This document shows positions 47,932-59,804 of a stretch of 64,000 nt of DNA, piece after piece. Origin of the DNA: Mytilus edulis. Its lineage: Eukaryota > Mollusca > Bivalvia > Mytilida > Mytilidae. The notes under the pieces are model-generated. The model did no database searches, was not told the DNA's origin, and saw only the letters and a list, made by a program, of their open reading frames with translations. The translations under genes were made by a program, and so were the position numbers. Numbering within the stretch: position 1 is the stretch's first letter; each line of letters starts with the position of its first letter. Location of the stretch: assembly GCF_963676685.1 (NCBI RefSeq), contig NC_092350.1, positions 40,829,373 through 40,893,372 on the forward strand, given 5' to 3'.

Positions 47932-48190
47932 AATAAGTAACGAATAGGTAACGAATAGGGAATAGGGAATAGGTATCGAATATGTAACGAATAGGGAATA
48001 GGGAATAGGTAACGAATAGGCAACGAATAGGGAATAGGGAATAGGGAATAGGTAACGAATAGGTAACGAATAGGGAATAGGGAATAGGCAACGAATAGGC
48101 AACGAATAGGGAATAGGGAATAGGTAACGAATAGGTAACGAACAGGGAATAGGGAATAGGTAACGAATAGGGAATAGGGAATAGGTAACC
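47932..48190 (-). repeat. Terminal short tandem array, right arm
   Basis: GAATAGGTAAC / GAATAGG words mirror the left terminal array, with a different number and order of units. Confidence 0.9.
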
Positions 48191-48204
48191 AACTTGACGC
48201 CCAT

Positions 48205-51200
48205 AGCTTTATGTATATATCCAAAATTATCTCAACTACTGCACATGATGCATAATAATATGAATATTTCCTTTTGTGTGTTGGTCCTTCAAAAAAGAAG
48301 TGCACAGTCATTTCCTCTCATGTTTTTATTTCTTTATTTGTTTGTCTTGAATGTTCCAGAGTCAGTTTTAACAGTAATCAAATCCTTCCTTTTAATGTAA
48401 TAATGAAAATCTCTGCATTCCAAAAGTTACATGTGACATGGCACTGTTTTAATATTTTTGTTATATATATCATCAAGCTTTTATCTAAAAAAATATTGAT
48501 TTCTCTTTCTTTTCATGCATATATCTAATACTGCCCCCATATCTGGTTACAAATTGTTTGATAATTTCCTTGTGTGTGTTGATCTTCATAAGAAAGAAGT
48601 GGTGACTCTTTTCCTCTGATAACTTTTTTCAAATTTCAGTTAGGCTATTATAGTTAAAACTAACATGTATGACACCATTGCCTCCAAGTCATCTTCATGC
48701 ATGTACTGAAAAAAATATGTAAACCATTAATGGCATTTAAAAGTAATTGGTATTCATATTATGATACAAATAGAAAACTTCAGTCAAAATTGTCACATTT
48801 GTGTATTCCTTAATTATTATTGAATTAAAAGAAAACTTGACACAAAGTTTAATTGATGAATTGTCTGTAAAAGTACAATAAAGTTTGTAAGTACAACTTA
48901 CTTTAACTGATATTTACCCATCACATTGCTTTGCCAATTTGTTATTAATAATCAATATGACTTAATCAAGATTGGGTGAGTGTGACTAAATAAATGTACA
49001 CCAGATAACTTATATTTATTCACATAAACTGAGGGTCTGGATGGTGTTTACAGAATAGATACACCAATCATGTAATAATCCCTATGGGCAAAAGTGCAAA
49101 ATTTAAAGGCTGAGACATTAAAGATTAAGAAAACACTGATAATAAAAGAGAATGATGGTGTGTTAAAATACAAAGTATAGAGAATAATGAGCAAAACAGA
49201 TAAAGATTATAGAAAATGGTATATAAAATATAGAACTGAAGGGAATCATTCATTATAATACAATTAATACTTACATTTAATTGTGTAGACCTCATATCAT
49301 AGAAACTACACTCTTTATGCATTAACAGTCAACTTATTAGTGCCAGCTGTAAATCAATCTGCAAAAGAAGTTACAATAATTACACAATTAAGATTGATCT
49401 GTTGATGTAAATTGTTTTATAACAAGTGTGTCAAAATTTGAAAAGATTTACACAAACACACATATACTTCAGATACAAATTATTATAGTTAATCAATATT
49501 AAAAGTACATATTTAATTTAATCTTATGTCTATATATAAAAAAAAGATAAGACAAAACATTAATAAAGACTAAAAATTCAAAGGTACACTAAAAGGGATG
49601 ATATAAAAATAATTCTATAATGACTTAGCATCAAATTTAAAACAATAAATGAAAAAATTATGGCCATGATAATAAATAATATTTCTCACATATAACATCT
49701 CATGTGAATGCTTACACAATTTTACTAAATACAGACTTAGGCATAAGTATGATGCACAGAGTCATGCATGCATATATTTTGAATAATTCTTTGTTTTACT
49801 TCTACAATATGTTATAAATTGGAATAAGGAATGATTTAACATGCGATCGATTTTAAGATTCAGGTACAAATATACCTAATAGATATTTAAAGAAAATGTT
49901 AAGGTGTTTGCATACGAGACTAATTAAGGGGGGGGGGGGGGGGGGGGGTGATAAAGGCATAGGTGAAAGGTGGCGGGCCTCAGCCGGCATGTTGTTCGGA
50001 CATTTTAACAAATTCTACTGCTTACGTTGCATGGTTGATCATGGTTTCTGACCACCGAGATCCCAAATTTAAACATTTGACCCGCATGAATGCATCCCTG
50101 GTCAGTCTGCAAACTGTCGACGTGAAACTATTTTTATAAAGTCAATAGCTAATAAAGATTGGATTGTTTATAAGCAAATAAAATAGTGTTAACGTGAAAA
50201 ATTAATTCAAAGGAAGTTTCAACAGACTGCCCACATCATGCTGACAGCGAAACTTGTAAATAACCACATTTTTTAAGTAAACATGCAGCTTTATCTTCAG
50301 ACTACATTCATAATCGTGAATGACATGAATATCCAAGATCCTCGGAAGAAGGCTAAAATAATTTAAAACTAACGTACCTCAAAATATAAGCAGCCCACAT
50401 CTATATTAACGTGTTGTTGTCCAACTGAAGACACTGACTTTTATCATAACAAGGTGCCCGATCAGCTGTTGATGACAAGCTCAAATTTGACGTCGACAAA
50501 ACGTTCTAGCCAATCACGTGTCGAATAGTTAGGAAAATGACGTCAGATTTAGATTGCGATGCAAACACCGAAAATCATTGCTAATTTTTTTTTAAACTGC
50601 ATTAACCTGCCTGCGCATTTTACACACACAAACTTTACACAAAATGACACGTTGGTTGAATTTACGTGGATGCAATATTTTGAACATCGAGAAAAGACAG
50701 GCATTATGTTTGTTAATCATAATGAAATCATTGTGTGAAAAATCTTCACGAAAATCTGTATTTTGGTGACATAAATCAATTTTTATTTAAAACCTGGTCT
50801 GTTAATGGGTCGGAGGTATAAAACCCAGTCTGTTAATTGGTCTGTTAAGAGTTATGAATGGCAATAAAAGTATAATTTTATTGCTATATGGGGTGTTATC
50901 GGATCGAATGGGTAGGCTCAAGACGAGCGGCTAAAATATACGGAAACAACACATGAGCAATGAAACATAAAATATACGGAAACAACACATGAACAATGAA
51001 CAATTTAAACAATGGAAACTGAAAATTGATAAAAACGGTTTCAAAAAGTGTAATATTAAAGTAATGTTAATTTCATCCAAGAATGGTCGCATATGTCATG
51101 TGGATTCTGTTTAATTGTCATGAATGACACCAATTTGTCATCTACATTGGTAACCAGTATATAGATCCTGAAGAGATAAACATCGTAATGTAACTTATAT

Positions 51201-52080
51201 TGGGATGCTAAAATATAAAGAATAGAGAAAGAATAATCAGTAAGATAAATAAAAGGTAAAAGGAAAAAAAGTCACGGAGGAAACGTGACATAACAATTTA
51301 AAGAATACAGAAATAAACACCCCCACCCCCCCCCCCCCCCCCCCATCCGAACCTTCATGGTATAGGTATACACGATAATCTGGATGGAGTAGCAGAATAT
51401 AGAATAATAGATAAGGACAGTAGAGAGTGATGCATTGCTAAAAAAGAGAGAAAAAATAATAATTGTTTAAGAAACATCCCTGGGTGTTGAAACAGTAACA
51501 GATTTCGATGTACTTTAATAGGTGACAAATGCTAGAAGTTTACATGCAGACAACTGCCGTTCTCCTCTACACTTATGAAGAAAGGAACTAAACGGAATAA
51601 AATGTATTAAAACTCAAGATGACCAAATGTAGCTGCATTCGCACATTTCCATTTACTACTTGAGAATGATTTGTAAACAACATATGATAAAGTAATAGAA
51701 ATAAATAACCAATTGGACGATGCTTACGAATTAGGGTTAAACGTCCAGTGACAAATATCATGTCCATATGAGAATGACAACACGTTATATGTACACTGTG
51801 TTGTATTATAAAGACACTTTCAGTCGGATTTGAAAACGTGCTACTTTGAACAGACACACACATTGAGGCTGATTGAAAACGTTAATAATAAATGCATGCG
51901 TATTCCAGCGGCCAATCCATATCACACTATATTGAAGTGACACACCCTTCAATAAAAGGCAAAGAAAGTCAAAATAAAAATGCTCTTACTAGTAAATCAC
52001 AACCGAAATGAATGACAGACGGACATTTTTTACAAAACTTAATGAACAATTGAAATTGAAAAGATATTTGAGGTTTGCGT
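48205..52080. other. No gene seen; G and C runs
   Basis: AT-rich spacer with a long G run at about 49928-49948 and a C run at about 51319-51345. Blocks near 48255 and 48560 share TTTCCTT(T)TGTGTGTTG-type wording, an old local duplication. No exon recognised. Confidence 0.5.
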
Positions 52081-52850
52081 TATTTCGCAAAGGTTTGCGC
52101 TACAACGCAAAGGTCTGCGTTTTATCGCAAAGGTTTGCAATTATAACGCGAAAGGTTTGCGTTGTAACGCAAATATAGGACGAAAAATTAAAAAAAAAAT
52201 GTGTTGCGTTAATTAGCTTCCGTAGGATACTGTTGCACCGTATTATCATTTTTTTTTCTCAGGAACATCTCATTCTTAACTTTTTCTATAGGAAAATATA
52301 AAGGTAGCAAAAATAACTGTGGCTAAATTACTCCTAACTGACACAATTTCAATTGTCCAACCCATTAACAGACTTTATTCCAATAATTTTCACTAAACCG
52401 TGGTAATATTCACTTTTTATTACAATTATGAAATATTTACCAATGTAAATTTATGTTTTAGAACCAAAGTACTATTTTGTGTACTTTAAATGATATCTAA
52501 AATTGTTTGTTCCGACTTTTATTTAAAAAAATGCTATGCGTATAAGCATAAATACTACATACTTGCGCGACGCCTTTTGATTTTACTGAAAACTGCGTAG
52601 ACTATGAAATGTTTTTACAAGTGGAAAATGTTCTATGATAGATATCATTTTGTCAGACAGTTTTCTTTTTTTGATTTGGTTCTTATAATATTCCAAAAAT
52701 CTTTATATTTAATAGAGTTTAACATTAAATTATGCGTTTTACTCTTAACAGACGTATAACCAACCCGATTAACAGACCAATCTCCCATATAGCCGCATAC
52801 TCAATATAGATTAACCGACCAATCTCTCGGTTAGCCGAGTGTCGGCCGTG
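50808..52850. repeat. GGTCTGTTAAT words in inverted orientation
   Basis: GGTCTGTTAATGGGTCGG and GGTCTGTTAAGAGT near 50808-50855 are matched on the other strand near 52745-52800 (ACTCTTAACAGACG, CCCGATTAACAGACCAAT). The arms are about 50 bp, imperfect and 1.9 kb apart. They may be termini of an old element; no target duplication was found. Confidence 0.4.
52071..52175. repeat. Minisatellite of palindromic ~21-bp units
   Basis: Five tandem units of the form AAAGGTTTGCGTTATAACGC. Each contains a small inverted repeat (TTGCG ... CGCAA), so every unit could form its own hairpin. Unit-to-unit differences lie mainly in the six-base centre. Confidence 0.8.
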
Positions 52851-53639
52851 ATTTCATAGCTATCGATAACAAAGGACTAATTAATAAAGGTGTTGATTGA
52901 ATTGTTTGACAAAATGATATGGTTAAATGGCTTCTGCTAAATGTCGCATAAAGAATTTATTTACCACTTTGCGACGCACGTGTTTGAAGCAAACTTTTGA
53001 CGTCTCCCTCCAGAAAGCTGTTGTTGTGACTAAAAATATTCAAAAGCAATAAAAATCTCCGTTTTATCAATTGACTTTAATATAGGTAATTGATTAGGGA
53101 GACTACTTAAAAGTCGTTTAACGGTGACACACGTGTTTCAATCATAGTTTTACGTCTCAACTTTATCATTTACGATGGTCAAGAAAAGAAAACTGTCGTT
53201 ATGACGAAATCTATCTAAAAGGTTAAGAACAACCCCTTGAATGAGAGTAACCCTTCAATGTAATGACTACACATGAAATGAGGGATCAATTTCGTGTGAT
53301 AGAAGCTTTTGTTTTGTTGTAAAAACCACTTCTCAGTACAAAAGGGCACATCAGTATTTTTCTTTTAAAGAAACTTTCCCTACAAACTATATACTGGTAT
53401 TATATTAGCAAAACATGTCCATTAATTTTGTTATATTCCAGGACTTATATCTTCTTTATTATTAAAAGTTAAGTGGCCCCCTCATTTAGAAAAATTGTTT
53501 AAAATACAATGAATGTTTTTCCCTTTCAAGTTAAAAAAACAATCTGTTGTTTTAAAGTAAATGCTTAGTCTTTATTCATTAAAATGTAGACTCTTAAATA
53601 AGCTTGAGAGAATAATCATAGACACAATGAAACAAAATC

Positions 53640-53800
53640 ATCTTATTTAAGGGAAGGGGGGTTAGAAAAAAAGGTAAATTTGAAACGAAAAATATATTTA
53701 TGTTACTTGGCGAAAAAAATGATAAAGTGGCGAAAAATATATTGTTTTGGCGAAATAGGTGGCGAAAAAAATAATTGACCCAGGGGAAACCCTGGTTGAC
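53640..53800. repeat. GGCGAAA-rich repeat
   Basis: GGCGAAAAAAAT / GGCGAAAAATATAT / GGCGAAATAGGT words recur at about 15-25 base spacing. The adjoining minus-strand frame 53703-53957 includes this repeat and is not accepted as a gene. Confidence 0.5.
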
Positions 53801-54477
53801 AGTCAGGTCTTGAACCGCGTTGCTTGTATTTTTGTACTACTAGTAGTCTGAAAATCGTAGTCCGGAGATTATTATAAAGCAGAGCGACTTCATTTTGTGA
53901 TTCAACTGCTAAGAGACATATTACAATGTTCCGGATTGCTGTGTTTAGTCTTGGCATATCGTAGTATGTTATAGAGACAATTTAACGACTGAATTCAGGT
54001 AATCAGACATGTGTGTTTCATTCGTTTTATACCTATTACACTCAATCAAAGAAAAGGCATGATTCGCACTTCTTCTGCAGCGTTACATACTGTTATTTGC
54101 GGTAGTAGCCATATTGATTTATCAGGACAACAGCAAATCAATGGATTTGTAAATGCTTCTCAACCTACAATCATGCGAATGCCTTATAAGAATCAATAAT
54201 TTGTCATGCAGCACATATAGGTTTAAAGATATTCATATCTATATATTCCATTTTGTAGATTTTTGGACGTTTGTGTTGGTTTACACGCGTTATCTTAAAT
54301 AATATGTTCACCCCTTCAAAATCATAACTCTATCTATCATCCTATATTAGGAGTAGGCGGGTATTCGACGTAGATTTGGACTGTTGTTTTGATCGATGTG
54401 TTGAAGTTTTATCTATAAGTCTGTTATATGCTTCATTCATTGTAATATAGTACTAATTGATTATCGCTAAAACAAAA

Positions 54478-54600
54478 TGCACGGACAAAACAATAAACCA
54501 AAACCGAATATGATAAACAGCAAACGACAACCACTGAATTTCAGGGTCCTGACTTGGGACAGTCAAATAAAGAATGTTGAGTGGTTAAACCTTTCTGTTT
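54478..54600 (+). repeat. GATGTGG-family repeat, 3' fragment
   Basis: AACGACAACCACTGAATTTC, AGGGTCCTGACTTGGGACAG and GAGTGGTTAAAC correspond to the 3' third of the abundant family. Confidence 0.6.
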
Positions 54601-55282
54601 ATCATATATTCTGTTTGGTGATTCGGGGAGGGGTTCATTCGACGGCATTTATTTGTCTTCTTCATATTAACAGGATTGTATACCAGTACATCGTCATAGA
54701 ATGTTACAATAGATCTTTAAGTAAAAGTATTTTATAACAGAGGTACATGTATGTATCATTAACAGTAACATCTGATTATTGATTTTGAATAAATTAAATG
54801 TCAAAGGACAACACGTGTTTTGTAATTATAATTATATCTTTAATAGTTATTATTGAGACGTGTTCATTGTATAAAGAGAAGATCAGTTTTTAGATTTTCA
54901 AGAAGATAATTGATTGTAAGTATGATTTCTTCTACAGTTAATGATCATAAATATGTAATAACTCGTGAAAAACTTTCTCTGTGTTCATATTTATTGTAAA
55001 TGTTCAAAAGTATAGGGTCGATGCCACTGCTGGTGGAGATTTATTTCCCCGAGGGTATCACCAGCCCAGTAGTCAGCACTTTTGTACTGACATGAATTAT
55101 CATTGATATGGTTATATTTATAAATTAACTGTTTACAAAATTTTGAATTTTTGAAATTCTAAGGCTTTTCTACCTCAGGCATAGATTACCTTAGCTGTAA
55201 TTGGCAACACTTTTAGGAATTTTAGTCATTACTGTTCTTCAACTTCTTACTTGATTTGGCCCTTTTAACTTTTTGGATTCGA

Positions 55283-55326
55283 GCGTCACTGATGAGTCTT
55301 TTGTAGACGAAACGCGCGTCTGGCGT
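55283..55326 (+). ncRNA. Type I hammerhead ribozyme, intact core
   Basis: Stem I GCGTCA (55283-55288) pairs with TGGCGT (55321-55326) with two G-T wobbles. CTGATGA (55289-55295) is the conserved core. Stem II GTCT/AGAC (55296-55299, 55305-55308) closes a 5-base loop. GAAA is at 55309-55312, followed by a very short stem III (A-T, C-G) and the cleavage triplet GTC with predicted scission after C55320. All invariant core residues are present. A two- or three-pair stem III is typical of animal satellite hammerheads, which usually cut better as dimers. Confidence 0.85.
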
Positions 55327-55591
55327 ATATACAAAATTTAGTCCTGATATCTATGTTGAGTTTATATACAAAAGTTTTTAAATGCCCCACAATTAGTATA
55401 GTAGATATGCATATGCTTCATGTGCGATATAAAAATCTACGATTAAAAGGAAATATTAAAAAGTCAAAAATATATCAAATAAGCAATACATAGAACTCCG
55501 AGGAAAGTTCATAACAACTTTCAGGAATTTTGTTCCTCAATGCAATTCAACTTCGTTCTTTATTTGGCCTTTTTAACTTCTTTGGATTCGA

Positions 55592-55635
55592 GCGTCACTG
55601 ATGAGTCTTTTGTAGGCAAAACGCTCGACTGGCGT
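55592..55635 (+). ncRNA. Decayed second hammerhead motif
   Basis: Same layout 309 bases downstream (CTGATGA at 55598-55604, stem II GTCT/AGGC), but the GAAA box reads AAAA and the GTC cleavage triplet reads GAC. Both changes hit invariant positions, so this copy should not cleave. Confidence 0.8.
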
Positions 55636-55689
55636 AAATACAAAATTTAATTATGATGAGTTTATTTATTATTCATTACGAAGATTTCC

Positions 55690-56035
55690 TAATCAAATTG
55701 CACAGTCAAATACTTAGGTAGAAAATGGTGGACTAAACCTGGTTTTAAAGCTAGCGAAACCTCTCATTTAAAATTCCTTCTCCTATAGAACCGTGTGACA
55801 TCCGAAAGGTATATCCGCCCCTACTGCACAAGTGACGCTGGCTGTGTAATTTTTCTTACGATCAGATAATGGCTCAGGGTTCTTCATGTCATGCAACGAA
55901 AGTAAAGCAACAAAAATATACCAAACTCCAAGGAAAATATTCAAAACGGAGTCTTTTAAACATTGGCAAAATAAATGCTCAAACACATCAAACGAAAGGA
56001 AAACAACTGTCATATTCCTGTATTGCTATTTAATT
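55690..56035 (-). repeat. GGTTCAATCC-headed repeat pieces (minus)
   Basis: On the minus strand, AATGAGAGGTTTCGCTAGCT, AAAACCAGGTTTAGTCC and CACCATTTTCTACC (55.69-55.78 kb) are followed further left by pieces found at 55.88-56.03 kb (ATATGACAGTTGTTTTCC, TTTCCTTGGAGTTTGGTA). The family is the same as 33480-33740. Confidence 0.55.
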
Positions 56036-56039
56036 GGTC

Positions 56040-57420
56040 TAACTCTGAAAATAACTAAACTCACATTTAGTCGGTTGAAGTAACTTTTCGTATCTTAACA
56101 AATGAATAAATGCATAAGCTCGGAATATAAACATGGAAAAAAGAAAGACTGAAATGGACGGTGGTAGAAACAACATACATGGAAAAAGTACATGGAAATA
56201 CTACAGTTGAATTTAGAAATTTTCGAGTAAAATGAAATAAGCAGTTTTAAATTTAGATAGCGACTTAAAATGAGCTCAGTAATTATTGAACAGGTCGATT
56301 TGAGCAGGTGTATCATATTGAATCTGTAAACGCATGTATATGTGTAATTTTCCCAAAAAATAATATACAGTTGTTAAAAGCTATATATATATATATTGTT
56401 CATTTAATAATGTAACTCTTACTTTGTCAATGTCAAATTATTTCACAGTTGTTCTCTCGTCATGTATGTCACATTGTGAAAAAAATATACATCCAAAAAA
56501 CAAAAAATGTAACTGCTGTCTTGAAGTTGAGATATGCATTTGTTTGCATCTGTTCTTAGTCATGTACGTGATGTTCAGTGGTCGTTGTTTGTTGATGTGG
56601 TTCATAAGTGTTTCTCGCTTTTCGTTTTATTTATATAATTATAAACGGTTTTCCGGTTTAAATGGCTTGCTGATTGGTGTGACCGAAAGCTCTGTTTTGA
56701 AGGCCGTACTTTGAGCTTTAATGGTTTACTTTTTCAAATAGTGACTTGAATGGAGAGTTGTCTGATTGGGACTCATGCCATGAAATTTTCAGTTTAGATA
56801 ACTCATGTACGATATAATTATGTTTGTAATGCCGTCAATGAAAGTACAAAAATAATAATGAGTCCTAGGAAACAGTAATGAGTAGGTGTGTGATTTTTGT
56901 CAATAATTAAATCATTGCTCTTTCCCAATAAGCCAAACATCAATATAGATATATATTTATCCTTATATGGTTCGGGTGTTTTATCCTTATTTTGTTATGT
57001 ATACATTTATATTGTACTGTTGCGACGACTATTTTTTTCCCGATTAGACTTATCGAAACTAAAGTCCTGAAACTTTTATAATTTTTGTTATCAAAACTCA
57101 TATTGAGGACGAAAAATGTTTTAAACGTACAATTTTGTATTATTGATTAAATGAAACAGATGACAAATATAAAAGTAATGTAAATTTATGTATGCATGAC
57201 ATGTGTCTCTGATTTAACTGTCTATATATCGTTAATATGAAATATTAAAATAGTCAAATCATCAAAAAGGTATATCTTAAAACTAATTCCAAGCAAAGTG
57301 AAATAAGCATTTAGACGTAAGCTAACTAACTTAGAGTGAACAGATTAGTTTTTGCAAGGGTGTTATATTTGTGCCTTAGACTTCTTAAATGCATTAAGTG
57401 TTCTGTTTTCGACAGTACTT
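56040..57420. other. No gene seen
   Basis: AT-rich, with a (TA)n run near 56383. The end of a GATGTGG-type repeat is visible near 56740-56785 (GGAGAGTTGTCTGATTGGGA). The 96-codon frame 56424-56714 is cysteine-rich by chance composition and overlaps that repeat's approach; no family was recognised. Confidence 0.45.
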
Positions 57421-57439
57421 GGACTAAACCGCTGCTATT

Positions 57440-57910
57440 GGAATGTTATCCCCGAGCACGGTGGGTATGGTTGTCCTGCGAGAGAACGTTCTGTGCTGGT
57501 GATTCGGTCCTGACGGGTGCTGGTGATCAATGAAAAAATGTAAACAAAGACGAAAATGATGATTTTTTACGTTTTCACTCATAAAAAATGGAAGAAAACA
57601 GTTGAGATTTTTCAATTTTGTTTCTTATGGGTTCATATGTAAACCATTAAAAAGTTGACCCTCTAAACTGTTTCAGTAAGCGTAACACAAACATGCTCAT
57701 TTTCAGAAAATCTAGAACTGAAAAAATAAAACAAAAATGCTCATAGAGTCCGCTTTCTATACCGCAATCCACACGACAAAACTATTTTGTGAAAAAACTT
57801 TGCAATTTATTAAAATTTAGAATTTTCTCAATTTATTCATGTCCTGATACTGTGCTGGTGGGTCCTGTCATTGTGCTGGTGGGTCCTGATACGGTGCTGG
57901 TGATTTTGGA
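57440..57910 (+). repeat. TCCTG/GTGCTGGTG repeat, dispersed copy
   Basis: CGGTGGGTATGGTTGTCCTG and GAGAACGTTCTGTGCTGGTG at 57460-57505 match 18.46-18.51 kb and the right arm. At 57840-57905 three consecutive GTCCTG...GTGCTGGTG units stand alone. The intervening DNA is unrelated. Confidence 0.55.
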
Positions 57911-58696
57911 TAAGAAGTTGGTCATATTTGAAACAAATGTTACAAAATCAATAAAATTGGGCAGATAATTGTTGTCAATAGGATCTATGACTCCTATTTT
58001 AGCTCTTGTGCATCCATTTGGTTGTTTAATATGTGTTTTCAAATGATCGTAACTTGTTTTACATAATTACATAAAAGGGCAACATCTTTCGTCCAATATC
58101 AGATAATAATATATAGTATCTAAAATAAGAATAGTTTTATTAAGATATTAAATGCCCCTTACATTGATGCTTCAACAATGGTCAAAGCCCATGCTGCATA
58201 GACATGTTTGTTAGCGCTCCGCATACCCCTCCCTACTTCCACCCAACCAACCCTCCTCATTTCCTCCTTCATTGTTACAGTGGTGTACCAACACAACAAT
58301 TTATCACATAAAATAATAATACAAAGACACACATTATTGAACAACGAATGCTCGCAGGTACTGAAAGCTAGTTCAAAGCCGCATTTTCAACTAATAGATA
58401 AACCATGTTCTCATATACAAAAATCCCAATCGTGTCGATTGAAAAAGTCTCAAAACTTAAGTTCACATTTTAATGTTTGATGAAGCAGAACTTTAAAAGT
58501 GTGCAGTGAATCTTGTGCTCACATCAGTTATTGTCATAATTATGTTTACATAAGACTTATAAAGGACTTAAGAAGGTACCAAGAAATATTTTACAGTCAT
58601 GAATGGAAGGAAATGGTACGGAAGTTTACATAGGACAAACTAAAATTGATAGTTTTTTTTGGCGAAAGACTTAAACGCTTCTTTGCATTATATAGT

Positions 58697-58985
58697 GCAG
58701 CTCTTCTATAAAAGCATGCAAAAAAAAAAAACTTTGATTGACTTGCTTGCTATGTTTGCTTGGATGTTTTCAAACAATAGGTAGGCGGAGTTTCAATACA
58801 TATTGGGATTTGATTGGACAAATACAAACTGACAGGAATTGGAGTTAATGTTTATTGTCCAAACAAATTCGAGTATAAAGTAAACAGACTACTTACCTGT
58901 CGCTTACAAACATCCAAACAATCATAGCAAGCAATTTGCTCAATGGTTTGCTTTGCATATATACTTATAGAAGAGCTGTAAATTC
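58697..58985. mobile_element. Foldback MITE, ~290 bp
   Basis: GCAGCTCTTCTATAAAAGCA at the left pairs with the complement of TATAGAAGAGCTGT at the right. Further in, TTGCTTGCTATGTTTG and TTGGATGTTT are mirrored by AAACATCCAAACAATCATAG and CAAGCAA. Arms are about 90 bp with small gaps. No clear target duplication. Confidence 0.6.
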
Positions 58986-59358
58986 TAAAAAAAAAAATTC
59001 TTGTTGTCGTAGATGGTTAAATCATCAACAAAATCTCAATAACTTTGTTGGAACGAATAAAGGTTTTAAATCAAATTTTCGTGGACTTTTTAGCTTCCAC
59101 CCTGACGAGGCATGTTAGCTGTTCGTATGCTGTTGCACCTGACGTATGGAAACTTTCACATTTCCATCTTCTTTTCTGAAATATTTTACCCAGCTCATAC
59201 TTGACAGGATTGTTAAACAAGTAAAAGGTGTAACCAATGAATTGAACACAAGTTAAAAATTCCACAATACTATATAATTCATTTTATGTTTCAATTTGTT
59301 CGAAAAAAGTCGAAAAGAAGAGAGTTTTTTTAATGTCATGATTATCTGTCGCTTTCTT

Positions 59359-59804
59359 ATGGTGGCGGATTGCGGTCATTTCCCCTTTTCGTGTTTTCGC
59401 GTTTTCTCCTCTCACATTTCCAACGCGAAATCGGGAAATCGAGAAATCGAAAAAGCAAAATTGAGAAATTGAGAAATCGGGAAATCGGGAAATCGGGAAA
59501 TCGGGAAATCGAGAAATCGAGAAATTGGGAAATCGGGAAATCAGGAAATCGAGAAAGCAAAAACGCGAAATCGAGAAATTCATTTCGCGTTTTCGCGTTT
59601 TCGCTTTCGTGTTTTCGAGTTTTTACTTTCTCGATTTCTCGATTTCCCGATTTCTCGATTTCTCGATTTCTCGATTTCTCGATTTCTCGATTTCTCGATT
59701 TCCCGATTTCCCGATTTATCGATTTCTCGATTTCGCGTGAAAGTGAAAGGAGAAAACGCGAAAACGCGAATAGGCGAAATGGCCGCATCCGGCCACCATA
59801 CTTT
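59359..59804. mobile_element. Foldback of GAAATCG microsatellite arms
   Basis: Imperfect terminal inverted repeats TATGGTGGCGGATTGCGGTC and its complement-like right end (GGCCGCATCCGGCCACCATA), followed on both sides by CGTTTTCGCGTTTTCTCC-type sequence, enclose a plus-strand (GAAATCGG/GAAATCGA)n array that flips to (TCGATTTC)n at about 59580. CTTTCT flanks both ends and may be a target duplication. The long frames on both strands rich in ISRFPDF or REIEKS are translations of the simple repeat. Confidence 0.7.

Larger units (their letters stand above)
41904..48204. mobile_element. Giant foldback with satellite-filled arms
   Basis: A 6.3 kb interrupted palindrome. Outer ends are ATGGGCGTCAAGTTGGTTAC (41904) and its reverse complement (ending 48204). 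From outside in, both arms hold: a short tandem array of GTTACCTATTC/CCTATTC words; a block with several CCATGGAAAC phrases; a GATGTGG-family repeat; and a tandem array of about 173-bp units. The centre is at about 45725, where CTCTGGTGGTAAC meets GTTACCACCAGAG. Arms are unequal: about 14 internal units left, 6 right. No transposase frame is visible. The layout resembles Drosophila FB-type foldback elements, whose long terminal inverted repeats are built from tandem repeats. No clear target duplication was found. Confidence 0.8.
55015..55670 (+). mobile_element. Hammerhead-bearing retrozyme/SINE-like element
   Basis: A ~350-bp unit begins GGGTCGATGCCACTGCTGGT, passes GAGGGTATCACCAGCCCAGT and CAGGCATAGATTACCTTAGC, and ends with the ribozyme and ACAAAATTTAGTCCTGATAT. 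A partial second unit (from about 55520) repeats the ATTTGGCC...TTTTAACTT, ribozyme and ACAAAATTTA portions about 309 bp later. Two ribozyme motifs about one monomer apart, without coding capacity, is the arrangement known for retrozymes: small non-autonomous retroelements that give rise to circular RNAs. The first-unit wording is one I recall as repetitive in mussels. Confidence 0.7.

Noticed and set aside
53820..53900. tRNA gene on the minus strand (GGTTCAAGACC near 53812)
   Set aside because: The B-box-like word is present, but no acceptor stem, A-box or cloverleaf could be built around it.
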